Positions 7,642 to 14,015 of a stretch of 16,298 bases of DNA are shown in pieces. This DNA comes from Streptomyces sp. NRRL WC-3618 (GTDB lineage: Bacteria > Actinomycetota > Actinomycetes > Streptomycetales > Streptomycetaceae), in the NCBI RefSeq assembly GCF_001280005.1, contig NZ_LGDW01000075.1, forward strand, positions 1-16,298, written 5' to 3'. How positions within the stretch are numbered: position 1 is the first letter of the stretch; each line of letters starts with the position of its first letter. The notes beneath the pieces are model-generated. The model was not told the DNA's origin, searched no databases, and saw only the letters and a program-made list of their open reading frames with translations. The position numbers were made by a program, and so were the translations under genes.

Positions 7642-7688
7642 ACAGGGCCAACGTCTGGGGGACGCAGACTCCCGGTATGGCCCTCTGT
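7642..7688 (-). terminator. Nested hairpin downstream of the 40-aa peptide gene
   Basis: An outer stem AGGGCCA (7644-7650) with TGGCCCT (7678-7684) encloses an inner stem GTCTG (7653-7657) with CAGAC (7665-7669). On the minus strand it begins ~23 nt after the peptide stop codon, a good place for a terminator. It could also be an operator or structured RNA. Confidence 0.5.
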
Positions 7689-7710
7689 TAGCGCAGGGGG
7701 CCTTAGACGT

Positions 7711-7833
7711 CTAAAGAGAGCTGTTGATCAGGTGACGCAACCAGGCACCCAGTGCCTGAAGCGTCAACCAACCGATAACCTTCTTGACGATCTTCCGCTT
7801 GTTCTGCTTCCCGCCCTCGGGCGGGTTTTCCAT
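7711..7833 (-). CDS. Small cationic amphipathic peptide (40 aa), previously too short to list
   Basis: ATG at 7833, preceded at 8 nt by GAAAGG, a good RBS, and ending in TAG at 7711-7713. The N-terminal half is hydrophilic and basic (KQNKRKIVKK, residues 9-18). Residues 19-37 form a hydrophobic or amphipathic helix with two Trp (VIGWLTLQALGAWL), followed by a short polar end. Net charge is about +5. This pattern fits a small membrane-associated peptide, such as a type I toxin-like, phage/plasmid membrane or regulatory peptide; none can be chosen from sequence. It lies between the double-HTH gene and a block of operator-like repeats, in the same orientation as the HTH and integrase genes. A hairpin follows it. 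A perfect 7-bp stem, CAGGCAC/GTGCCTG (7742-7758), lies inside the coding region. Confidence 0.55.
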   Translation of the reverse strand: MENPPEGGKQNKRKIVKKVIGWLTLQALGAWLRHLINSSL

Positions 7834-7860
7834 ACGCGGCACCTTTCTCTCGGACGCGGA

Positions 7861-7893
7861 GCCGATCGGCCCCGATCGGGTCAACCGATCGAC
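7861..7893. promoter_or_regulatory. Three clustered CGATCG palindromes
   Basis: GCCGATCGGC (7861-7870) and CCCGATCGGG (7871-7880) are two perfect 10-bp palindromes placed end to end, one helical turn apart. A third CGATCG core lies at 7886-7891. They are ~28-60 bp upstream of the 40-aa peptide start, a natural place for a repressor operator. Confidence 0.45.
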
Positions 7894-8017
7894 GGGTTAC
7901 GTCACGAGAGGAGATGTTGGGATGAGCATATCGGCTCACACGTACAACAACGGTCCGTAGCCGACCACACTCGCCTCAACTCCCGTTGTGAATCGTTCTT
8001 TGACGGTTAGTTGATTC

Positions 8018-8034
8018 CTGTACCTTCTGTACCT
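8018..8034. repeat. Direct repeat CTGTACCT, two copies 9 bp apart
   Basis: CTGTACCT at 8018-8025 and 8027-8034. A third non-coding copy is at 7606-7613. They may be binding sites for one of the HTH proteins. Confidence 0.4.
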
Positions 8035-8136
8035 CGCTGAAAGCGATCTACGAACAGGTGCACGAGTAACGGCAGTTAGGGCGGCGTTTCGTGGGTGGTG
8101 ACGCTGCGTGGGGCTCGGGGGTGGCAGGGTTGTCTA

Positions 8137-8148
8137 CGTCATATGACG
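8137..8148. promoter_or_regulatory. Perfect 12-bp palindrome CGTCATATGACG
   Basis: A dyad with an AT-rich centre in high-GC DNA, as expected for a dimeric regulator site. The target gene is not clear. Confidence 0.35.
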
Positions 8149-8295
8149 CAGGCGTGATCGTTGTTGTACTCACCGAATCTCGGCTATGTGGCGTCCGTCA
8201 CTCCTGCGGGTATGCGGGCCACCCGCGACACCCTCGTGGCTTGCGAGGGCCTGGCCTGGTGGTCGGAGGCGGCAGGGGCGAGGTCACCGCAGCAC

Positions 8296-8325
8296 CGCCA
8301 CCCGCTACCCATTCGTCGGGTGGCG
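8296..8325. repeat. Inverted repeat, 9-bp arms
   Basis: CGCCACCCG (8296-8304) and CGGGTGGCG (8317-8325) with a 12-nt loop. This may be a terminator reading out of the integrase region. Confidence 0.4.
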
Positions 8326-8435
8326 GGTAGAGGCGTAGATGGAGCGGGTGTCGAGGACGCTGCCGTCGAGCTGCTGCCGGACCTGGTGCGGGTGTTGGGC
8401 GAAGCCCACCCGACCACTCCTTCCATACGGGAGGG

Positions 8436-9822
8436 CTAGGCGCCGGAGGCCAACCGGCCTCCGGCACGTCGGCCGCGAGGAACACGCGCCGCAGCCTTCT
8501 CGGCGATCTCACGGTCCAGCTCAGGCAGCAGGCTCGTATACGTGTCAGACGTCAGCGTGATGGTGGAGTGCCGCAGCGTCTCCTTCACCGTGTGGATGTC
8601 GCCGCCATCTCCGTGCGTGAGCGTCGCGGTGACGTGGCGTAGGTCCCGCAGGGTGATGGGCGGCAGGTCGGTCGTGGCGAGGATGCGGCGGAAGGTCTCG
8701 GAGACGGTTCCCGGGTGCAGCCAGGAGCCGTCCTCCTTGGTGAAGACCTTGCCCGTGTCCTGCCAGGCATGGCCCCACTGCGCGCGCTCCTTGTCCTGGC
8801 GGGCTTTGTGGTCGCGCAGTTCGGAGATGGTCGTGTTGTCGAGCGCGATCGTGTTCGCGCTGCCGTCCGTCTTCGGCTCCGACTCGTAGATGTCCCAGCC
8901 GTCCACCACGATTTCCTTGGCGGGAGTGATGAGGCCGACGTCGAGGTCGATCTCGTGCCAGTCCTGGCCGACCGCCTCGCCGCGCCGGAGGCCACGGGTG
9001 CCCATGAGGTGGAGTATCGCGTAAAGCCGGTCGCCCTCGGCTGCGTCGAGGAAGGCGCCGAACTGCTGTGGCGTCCACACCATGACCGGGCCGGGGATCT
9101 GACCGGTCTCTCGCCACCGCCGGACGCGTTCATCGGTCCACATGAGGGGCTTCGGGCGCCTGCCGGACTCCAACTCGACGTGAGACGCCGGGTTGAAGGT
9201 GATCAGCTGCTGGGCGATCGCGGAGTTCAGGGCCGCGCGCAGGGTGCGGCGGATTGCCTGGCGGGTTGCCGGGCCGGTGATCTTCCGGAACGGTTTCATC
9301 TCTGCCAGTTTGGCTCGTTCGGGGGCGAGCCGTTTCCGCTCGCCCCGACAGGGCGACCGGGCGTGCTCGGCTTGCAGCGGGCGATCTGCTCGCGGCGGGC
9401 CTCGTTCTCGGCTGAGATCACCTCGTTGTCGTCGGCTATCGCGTCGAACATCTCCACCAGGTGGCCGACGTTGAGCCGGTCGAGGCGTACGTGCCCGATG
9501 CGCGGCTTCAAGTGGACGCGGATGTGGGAGGCGTAGGCGTTGAGCGTGGTCTTGCGTCGCTTCTTCGTGGCGAACCACTGGTCCAGCCACTCGCCGACGG
9601 TCAGGTTGCCACGGAGGGCCAGGCCCGCCCTCAGCCGGCGCCGGGTCTCCTCGATGGCTGGGAGTGGCTCGCCTTCTTGACCGCGACCTTCTCCAGCATG
9701 TCGACGAGGCGCCGGAGGCTGTCGGGGTCTTCCTTCTCTGCCAGCGCCAGCAGGGAACGGATGTGGTCGAGGTCCGTCTGCGCGGCCTTGAGGGACTCGT
9801 AGCCGGCGCGGCTGCCGACCGA
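8436..9822 (-). pseudogene. Tyrosine recombinase/integrase remnant, N-terminally truncated with two frameshifts
   Basis: When intact this would be an actinobacterial element integrase for site-specific integration and excision. The protein is spread over three frames read leftward. The arm/linker part AGYESLKAAQTDLDHIRSLL lies at about 9670-9820. The core-binding part LTVGEWLDQW to KPRIGHVRLDRL lies at about 9360-9670. The catalytic domain, from RKITGPATRQAIRRTLRAAL to the stop at 8436, forms the third part. Catalytic elements seen are TRGLRRGEA (Arg), SEPKTD (Lys), the second box and SDTYTSLLPEL (Tyr). The box usually read as HDLRH is RDLRH here, with CGG at 8646-8648. One base appears missing near 9666-9675 and one near 9341-9360. 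About 65 N-terminal residues are absent, because sequence of an opposite-strand gene begins at about 9,810-9,830. Tyrosine integrases commonly use tRNA genes, which fits the tRNA-Lys 2.8 kb away. Confidence 0.85.
8442..8465. terminator. 10-bp hairpin at the integrase 3' end
   Basis: GCCGGAGGCC (8442-8451), loop AACC, GGCCTCCGGC (8456-8465). It overlaps the last codons of the integrase frame and would work in either direction. Confidence 0.5.
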
Positions 9823-10641
9823 AGCCCTCGACATCTTCCAGGCGGACGCATACGGCACCACCTCATGGTCGGACGCCCAGGCACAAGGCCAGGCCATCGC
9901 GCTCGGTGAACTCATCGAAGCCACAGCCCAGAAGGCTCCCGCCGACCTCCGCCACGAGTTGCGCGCCGCTGGCCAGGCGTTCGCACGCGCCCAGCGCTCC
10001 CAGATCCGAGCCGAAGCCAGCGCCGCGCACGCCCTGCGGAGCGCGGCCCGCGACATCGTCCACACCGCCACTGGGCCCGACGGAAGCGCACTCGCCGCCT
10101 TGGTCGCCGCGATGCTCTGGGCAGCGATCCTCGCCGGGCGCTGGCACGAAGCGAAGAACCACGCCCACCAGGCCGACGCAGCCCGCCAGGCCGTCCAGCA
10201 CCTCCAGACAGCTGCCGACCGTGCGCTAGCTCCGACGCTCGCCGAACTCGCAGCCCGACCGCCAAGGGAGGAGGTGCGTCGTGTTCTGGTCAGCGATGTA
10301 CGAGCAGTTGTCCCCGACCACGCCGAGCGGATCCTCTCCGATCCGGCCTGGCCAGCACTCGTCACCGTCCTCGCTGACGCCGAAGCCCGCGGCCACCAAC
10401 CCATCAGCTCCTCAAGGAGGCCGCTGCTCAGCGAGAGTTGGACACTGCCCGCCAACCCGCCCGCGTGCTCATCACCCGCATTCAGCACACCGGCCGAAAC
10501 CCGGCACCCAACCGCCGTGCGGAGGCCGCCCGCCGACGCTCGACCATTGCAAGCTCGACGCTTGTCCAGCAGAGCCGGGGGCCCCAGCCCTCACCGGTAG
10601 CGGCGACAACTGCTGAACAGCGGCATCAACAGCGCCGGTAG
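9815..10641 (+). pseudogene. C-terminal fragment of a probable relaxase/mobilization protein, frameshifted
   Basis: The + strand frame has strong coding bias from ~9815 but no start; an in-frame TAG lies upstream within integrase-derived DNA, so the N-terminal nuclease part is missing. The fragment is Ala-rich and helical (QAIALGELIEATAQKAP; then a hydrophobic patch AALVAAMLWAAILAG followed by QADAARQAVQHLQ). I recognise this as similar to the C-terminal region of Streptomyces relaxases, with moderate confidence and no catalytic motif left to confirm it. At 10400-10402 a CCC tract appears to have lost one C. Reading then continues one frame over as HQLLKEAAAQRELD to the stop at 10639-10641, restoring a conserved-looking motif (WPALVTVLADAEARGHQP before, KEAAAQRELD after). 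In an intact element this protein would nick oriT for conjugal transfer. Confidence 0.55.
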
Positions 10642-10691
10642 GCGGGAAACGCTTTGTTTGCCGAGCCAGCACTGCCAAGCCGGGATTGCGT

Positions 10692-10714
10692 CCTCGCCTT
10701 TCGCGGTGGCGAGG
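10692..10714 (-). terminator. Terminator-like hairpin after the HAD gene
   Basis: CCTCGCC (10692-10698) and GGCGAGG (10708-10714) with a 9-nt loop, 30 nt past the stop codon of the leftward HAD gene. This is a reasonable 3' end for the four-gene operon. The rest of 10642-10743 shows nothing else. Confidence 0.5.
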
Positions 10715-10743
10715 GTACGAGCGCGTCCTGCGGCTTGTCCGCG

Positions 10744-11322
10744 CTATGCGGCTTCGGCTTCATGCGGAACGGCTGGGGCATCGGCCTGTGCACCGGGCAA
10801 CAGCGCGGCCCACGCCAGGACCTCGACCAAGTGCTCGGCCAGCAGACCGATGTGGGGATCAGGCTGGACAAGGGCGGTCGCTTGGCGGCGTGCGCCGCGT
10901 TCCGCTGCCCATTCGTGGTCGAGGGCGGTGAAGTCGTCGTCGATCCAGATGACTGGCGCGTCGCCGAGCCAGGTGTCGACGTGATCGCGTTTCCACAGAT
11001 ACCCGTTGGGGTGGCTGGTGGTGATCTGCGGGCGCGGGAGGTCGACGAACGGCAGGGGTGGGAGGCCGAGGAGCGGTCCGATCAGAGTGGTGGCGTCGTG
11101 GCGCCAGCTGGTGCACCAGACGGGGGTGACCAGGCTGGTCCGGATCACGTGCATGAGCAAGGGGCCATGCGCAGGGTTGAGCCAGATGGTGACCGGGTCG
11201 TCAGCGCTCCGATCAGCGGGCACGACCTCGTGCCGATTGTGGCTTACCGGACTGGTCCCTTCGGCGTCCGGAAAAGGTATGAGGATGCCGTCGACGTCGA
11301 GCAGTAGGTAGGGCGGGCGCAT
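10744..11322 (-). CDS. HAD-superfamily hydrolase-like protein (192 aa)
   Basis: A predicted Mg2+-dependent phosphatase of the haloacid dehalogenase superfamily. Motif I is LLLDVDGIL with nucleophile Asp9 and acid/base Asp11. Motif II is the VWCTSW segment with Thr71. Motif III Lys is probably Lys111 (YLWKRDH). Motif IV is IWIDDDF with Asp128 to Asp130. The cap is small, as in C0/C1 members acting on larger or exposed substrates, so a nucleic acid or phosphoprotein end cannot be excluded. The start is ATG 11322 with GGGAG six bases upstream. It is the last gene of the leftward operon, 30 nt after the methyltransferase, and is followed by a hairpin. The C-terminal ~20 residues (PGAQADAPAVPHEAEAA) look like a disordered tail. 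Substrate unknown. Confidence 0.75.
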   Translation of the reverse strand: MRPPYLLLDVDGILIPFPDAEGTSPVSHNRHEVVPADRSADDPVTIWLNPAHGPLLMHVIRTSLVTPVWCTSWRHDATTLIGPLLGLPPLPFVDLPRPQITTSHPNGYLWKRDHVDTWLGDAPVIWIDDDFTALDHEWAAERGARRQATALVQPDPHIGLLAEHLVEVLAWAALLPGAQADAPAVPHEAEAA

Positions 11323-11352
11323 CGGTTTCTCCCAGGGGAGCCGGGACGGGGG

Positions 11353-12051
11353 TCAGAGCTTGCGCGCGGTGATGAGGAGGGTGGTGGGCCAGCGGCCACG
11401 GTGGCGCGCGTCGTGGAACTCCTCGGCCGAGGTGAGCCAGAGCCCGGCGCGGTCGAGGTGTTTCTCCCAGCGGTCGGTGTAGAAGTCCCAGCGGGCGATG
11501 GGCAGTCGGCTGCGGTCGGGGAGGGTTACGAAGTCGCGGCGGGGCCGGTCGTCGATGGCGGGGTGTAGGCCGCCACGCTGGGGATGGGGGACAGAGAAGG
11601 CGAGAGTGCGCCCGGGTTTGAGGTGCTGGGCGATGGCCGGGAGCAGAAGCTCGGGGGCTACGAGTCCGATGGCGCCGAAGACCGAGTAGACGGCGTCGAA
11701 CTGCTCGTCTGTGGCTTGCAGGTAGTGCAGGGCGTGGCTGGCGACGAAGGTGAGGTTGTTCAGCCGGCCGTAGTGCGAGCGGGCTCGGCGTACTTGGAGG
11801 CCGACGAGGTCGACGCCGGTGACGTGGGCGCCGTAGCGGGTGGCGAGGTGGGCGGCGTTGTGGCCGGGGCCGCAGCCGAGTTCCAGCAGTCGCTTGTGGC
11901 GCAGGTCGGGGCCGAGGATTTCGGCGCTGGGTCCGCTGCCGGGCCGGGTGGTCCATTCCATGCGGGCGGGTACGGACAGTGGTTCGGCGGGAGCAGCCGT
12001 CGTGCGCTGGAGAGCGTGGACGTACCAGGGGGATGCCTGAGCGGCGAGCAC
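11353..12051 (-). CDS. Class I SAM-dependent methyltransferase (232 aa)
   Basis: It transfers a methyl group from S-adenosylmethionine to an unknown acceptor in the cytosol. Residues ~55-64 are LELGCGPGHN, the motif I glycine loop. The acidic residue ending strand 2 is Asp81 (HVTGVDL). FDAVYSVFGAIGLVAP supplies motif II/III and LKPGRTLAFSVPHP the following strand. The C-terminal third (RWDFYTDRWEKHLDRAGL) is typical of small-molecule methyltransferases annotated as ubiE/COQ5-like or 'methyltransferase domain' proteins. The start is GTG 12049-12051 because a perfect GGAGGT lies 6 nt upstream, inside the end of the kinase gene. It begins one base after the kinase stop, so the two are translationally coupled and made in similar amounts. 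The longer open frame to 12738 runs antiphase through the kinase gene and is not coding. Confidence 0.85.
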   Translation of the reverse strand: MLAAQASPWYVHALQRTTAAPAEPLSVPARMEWTTRPGSGPSAEILGPDLRHKRLLELGCGPGHNAAHLATRYGAHVTGVDLVGLQVRRARSHYGRLNNLTFVASHALHYLQATDEQFDAVYSVFGAIGLVAPELLLPAIAQHLKPGRTLAFSVPHPQRGGLHPAIDDRPRRDFVTLPDRSRLPIARWDFYTDRWEKHLDRAGLWLTSAEEFHDARHRGRWPTTLLITARKL

Positions 12052-12052
12052 G

Positions 12053-12964
12053 TCAGACCTCCAGGAGGTGGAGGATATCGGTGAGATGGCGGCGGACGGC
12101 CTTGATGTACGCGGGGTCGGTGGCCGGGTCGTTGATCCAGCGGATCGACTGCTCCATGAACCACTCGACAGCCCACATGCGGTGCCAGCCCAGTGCCCAT
12201 TTCTCGGCAGGCAGCCCGCCGCGTTCGGCGAGGGCGTCTGGGGTGCCGCCTTCGGTGACGTAGGTGTCCAGGAAGACCCGCAGGCGTACGGGGTCGGGGG
12301 TGTCGAGGGTGCCGTGCCAGCTGGCGAGGTCGAGCAGGCCGGGGCCGGTGAAGGCGCGGGCGAAGTCCAGCAGCCGCCAGCCGTGCCGACCGATGTGGAG
12401 GCTGGTGGGGTGGAACTCGGAGTGCACCCAGCCGAAAGGAGCCACCGTCGCACCAGCCGAGCGCGCTTCAGCTGCCTGGGCGATCTGGTCGAGCGCGTCT
12501 TCGACGTCGTCCGCGTCCTGCCACCGGTCGGCCTTGCGGAGTCGGCCGAGGTGCTCCAGGGCCCGGCTCGGCAGGGTGCGCAGCCGTTCCTGATCCAGGA
12601 CGGGCAGGGCGGAGGCGGTGTGGGTGCCGTGCAGGACGACGGCTGCGGCTGCGCCGTCGAGGTCGTCGGCCTCGCGAATCGGAGCGCCGAGGTCTTCCAG
12701 CAGCATCCCGAGCCAGCCGTCCAGGACTGCGGAGGCACGAACGACGGGCACCGGGACCCCGAGGGTGTGGGCTAGCCGGAGGGCTTGGTCCTCGCTGTCG
12801 AACGGCCTCTTGGCGTACTTGAAGATGGTGGTGGTGCCGTCGGGGAAGGCCAGACGCTCGACGCCGGACATGGACCACACGCGCACCTCCTCGCGAACGG
12901 CGGTGGTGCGGCCGGCCAGGGTGAGCAGGTTGTCGAGGAGTTCGGTACTGGGGTTCGCGGTCAT
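12053..12964 (-). CDS. Aminoglycoside-phosphotransferase-fold kinase homologue with altered catalytic loop (303 aa)
   Basis: It belongs to the APH/choline-kinase fold. An N lobe with Lys49 in TTIFKYAKRP and Glu59 in DSEDQALRL suits ATP binding. The hinge region is near GWLGMLLEDLG (83-93). The catalytic loop, normally HGDxxxxN, reads HSEFHPTS at 181-188, so Asp is Glu183 and Asn is Ser188. The metal-binding motif follows as WRLLDFARAF with Asp200 kept, then GPGLLDLASW. The substitution predicts weak or changed activity, or a non-phosphorylating role, but retained flanking residues suggest the fold is under selection. ATG 12964 has GGAG seven bases upstream. It is second in the leftward operon, separated from the upstream gene by a GC hairpin and coupled to the methyltransferase. 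The substrate is probably a small hydroxylated metabolite; antibiotic resistance is only a guess by family name. Confidence 0.75.
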   Translation of the reverse strand: MTANPSTELLDNLLTLAGRTTAVREEVRVWSMSGVERLAFPDGTTTIFKYAKRPFDSEDQALRLAHTLGVPVPVVRASAVLDGWLGMLLEDLGAPIREADDLDGAAAAVVLHGTHTASALPVLDQERLRTLPSRALEHLGRLRKADRWQDADDVEDALDQIAQAAEARSAGATVAPFGWVHSEFHPTSLHIGRHGWRLLDFARAFTGPGLLDLASWHGTLDTPDPVRLRVFLDTYVTEGGTPDALAERGGLPAEKWALGWHRMWAVEWFMEQSIRWINDPATDPAYIKAVRRHLTDILHLLEV

Positions 12965-12990
12965 GTGGGAGCTCCAGGGGGTTGGTGGCG

Positions 12991-13025
12991 TCCGGGGCGG
13001 GCGAGAGGTGCCGGCCCGCCCCGGA
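12991..13025 (-). terminator. 12-bp GC-rich hairpin between the first two leftward operon genes
   Basis: TCCGGGGCGGGC (12991-13002) pairs perfectly with GCCCGCCCCGGA (13014-13025) around an 11-nt loop. It lies between the 249-aa gene stop (13041) and the kinase start (12964). It could end most transcripts, or act as an mRNA processing or stability element that sets different levels for the two parts of the operon. Confidence 0.6.
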
Positions 13026-13040
13026 GCCAGGGCGGTGGCG

Positions 13041-13790
13041 CTACGCGGCAGGGCTCACGCGGTGGGAGTAGACCTGCTCGATCCACCCGGACTTGAAGGC
13101 GGCGAGGTCGTCGCGGAAGGCGTTCATCGAGGCACCGTAGGGCGCCACGACGCCACCGCTCTGGTCCGGCACGGACTGGCAGCCGTGCACGAGCCGTCCG
13201 CCAAGGGCGGCGTGGGCCTTGATGGCCTCGATGCGGCGGTGTTCGTTGAACCAGCCGCCGTGGTAGACCTCGTCGAGCATGCCGCCCGTCGCGTCCTCCA
13301 GGTCGAAGACCACGGAGGTGGCGGCGGGGAAGAACCAGCACGGGCCGACGTTGGAGATGTGTCCGTCCAGCTCGACCTTGTTGAGCGCCATCAGAGTGGC
13401 CGCCTCGCGCAGCATCCGCAGGTGGTCGGCGGTGAACTGCGGCAGGCCGAGGGCGGGGAGATGCTCGTCGCGGAAGAGGTACGCGTACACCTCGTAGGCG
13501 GTGACGAGCACCCGGGCAGCGTCCGAGGTCGACTGGGCGTGGGCCTTGATGAACTCCAGCGCGAGCTGCTCGACCGCGCTCGCGGTCGTCTCCTCCACGT
13601 CCAGGAGCTGGGACTTGACCAGCTCCCAGTCGGCGACGAGCCAGGTGCTGGACTCGAAGCGGAAGAAGTACTTGGCCGGGTCGATGGTGATGCGCCGGCC
13701 GTCGACCTGGATGCCGGGCAAGCGGCTCCAGCGCTCGTCGAACGCCTCGGGCAGTACGACCGTGATGGCCGCGGTGTCGATGGTGGTCAC
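13041..13790 (-). CDS. Protein of unknown function, first gene of the leftward operon (249 aa)
   Basis: I do not recognise this family. The start is GTG 13790 with GGAG five bases before it; the open frame continues upstream to 14162 but crosses the divergent promoter region, so it is not used. The protein is soluble with no signal or membrane segment. It is rich in aromatic residues and has a motif-like centre: PAKYFFRFESSTWLVADWEL (39-56), then YEVYAYLFRDEHLP (99-112), ALNKVELDGHISNVGPCWFF (135-154), and YHGGWFNEHRRIEAIKAHA (176-194). Repeated His, Asp and Glu residues (D109, H111, D142, H144, E183, H184, H193) could bind a metal, but no known motif is matched. It is conserved-looking in codon bias and complete. 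As the leading gene of an enzyme operon it may be the enzyme or binding protein that defines the pathway. Confidence 0.75.
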   Translation of the reverse strand: MTTIDTAAITVVLPEAFDERWSRLPGIQVDGRRITIDPAKYFFRFESSTWLVADWELVKSQLLDVEETTASAVEQLALEFIKAHAQSTSDAARVLVTAYEVYAYLFRDEHLPALGLPQFTADHLRMLREAATLMALNKVELDGHISNVGPCWFFPAATSVVFDLEDATGGMLDEVYHGGWFNEHRRIEAIKAHAALGGRLVHGCQSVPDQSGGVVAPYGASMNAFRDDLAAFKSGWIEQVYSHRVSPAA

Positions 13791-14015
13791 CGTGTCTCCG
13801 TCTCTGATCGGCCCGGGTTTGGGCACAGGGATGCCCGAACCCGGTGTGGGCGTACGGAACTTCGGGGGCCGCCCGGCCGAAGGGGGAGCCTGGTCGCGGT
13901 GTCGGACCGGGGCCGGGCGGCTGATGACTAGTGAACACTTCGTCACGCACAGTGGGTACGGTGAGAGGCAGTTGAAGCGGTATACACGGTTTACAGCCCC
14001 GGACGGGAGGTGAGC
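13791..14015. promoter_or_regulatory. Shared divergent promoter region with operator candidate
   Basis: This 225-bp gap separates two divergent operons. The sequence GTATAC-ACG-GTTTAC at 13980-13994 is an imperfect palindrome with five of six arm pairs matching. Within it TATACA (13981-13986) could serve as the -10 of the rightward regulator operon, starting transcription ~23 nt before GTG 14016. No good -35 is seen. A leftward promoter could overlap ACTAGT near 13927. A regulator bound at the palindrome would sit on the rightward promoter. Confidence 0.4.
13813..13844 (-). promoter_or_regulatory. 13-bp leader hairpin in front of the 249-aa gene
   Basis: CCGGGTTTGGGCA (13813-13825) pairs with TGCCCGAACCCGG (13832-13844), with one G-U type mismatch and a 6-nt loop. 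It lies 23 nt upstream of the GTG start at 13790, inside the likely leader RNA, where it could attenuate, stabilise or control translation. Confidence 0.5.

Larger units (their letters stand above)
7834..8435. other. 600-bp gene-poor control region of the element
   Basis: No gene can be supported on either strand. The stretch holds clustered CGATCG palindromes (7861-7893), a doubled CTGTACCT (8018-8034), a 12-bp palindrome CGTCATATGACG (8137-8148) and a 9-bp inverted repeat (8296-8325). A very short + frame at 7922-7960 (12 codons, peptide MSISAHTYNNGP) follows AGAGGAG at 10 nt, so it may be the leftover 5' end of a deleted gene. A 92-aa + frame at 8161-8439 has patchy codon bias and a poor start and is not called. 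Confidence 0.5.

Noticed and set aside
8161..8439. 92-aa + frame beside the integrase end
   Set aside because: Weak TTG start with no RBS and mixed codon bias; contains two inverted repeats more likely to be terminators.
9631..10488. 285-aa minus frame spanning the junction
   Set aside because: Only its last ~70 residues match the integrase family; the rest is antisense to the relaxase fragment.
11213..11956. 247-aa Arg/Pro-rich minus frame over the methyltransferase
   Set aside because: Shadow frame; the methyltransferase frame has SAM motifs and a strong RBS.
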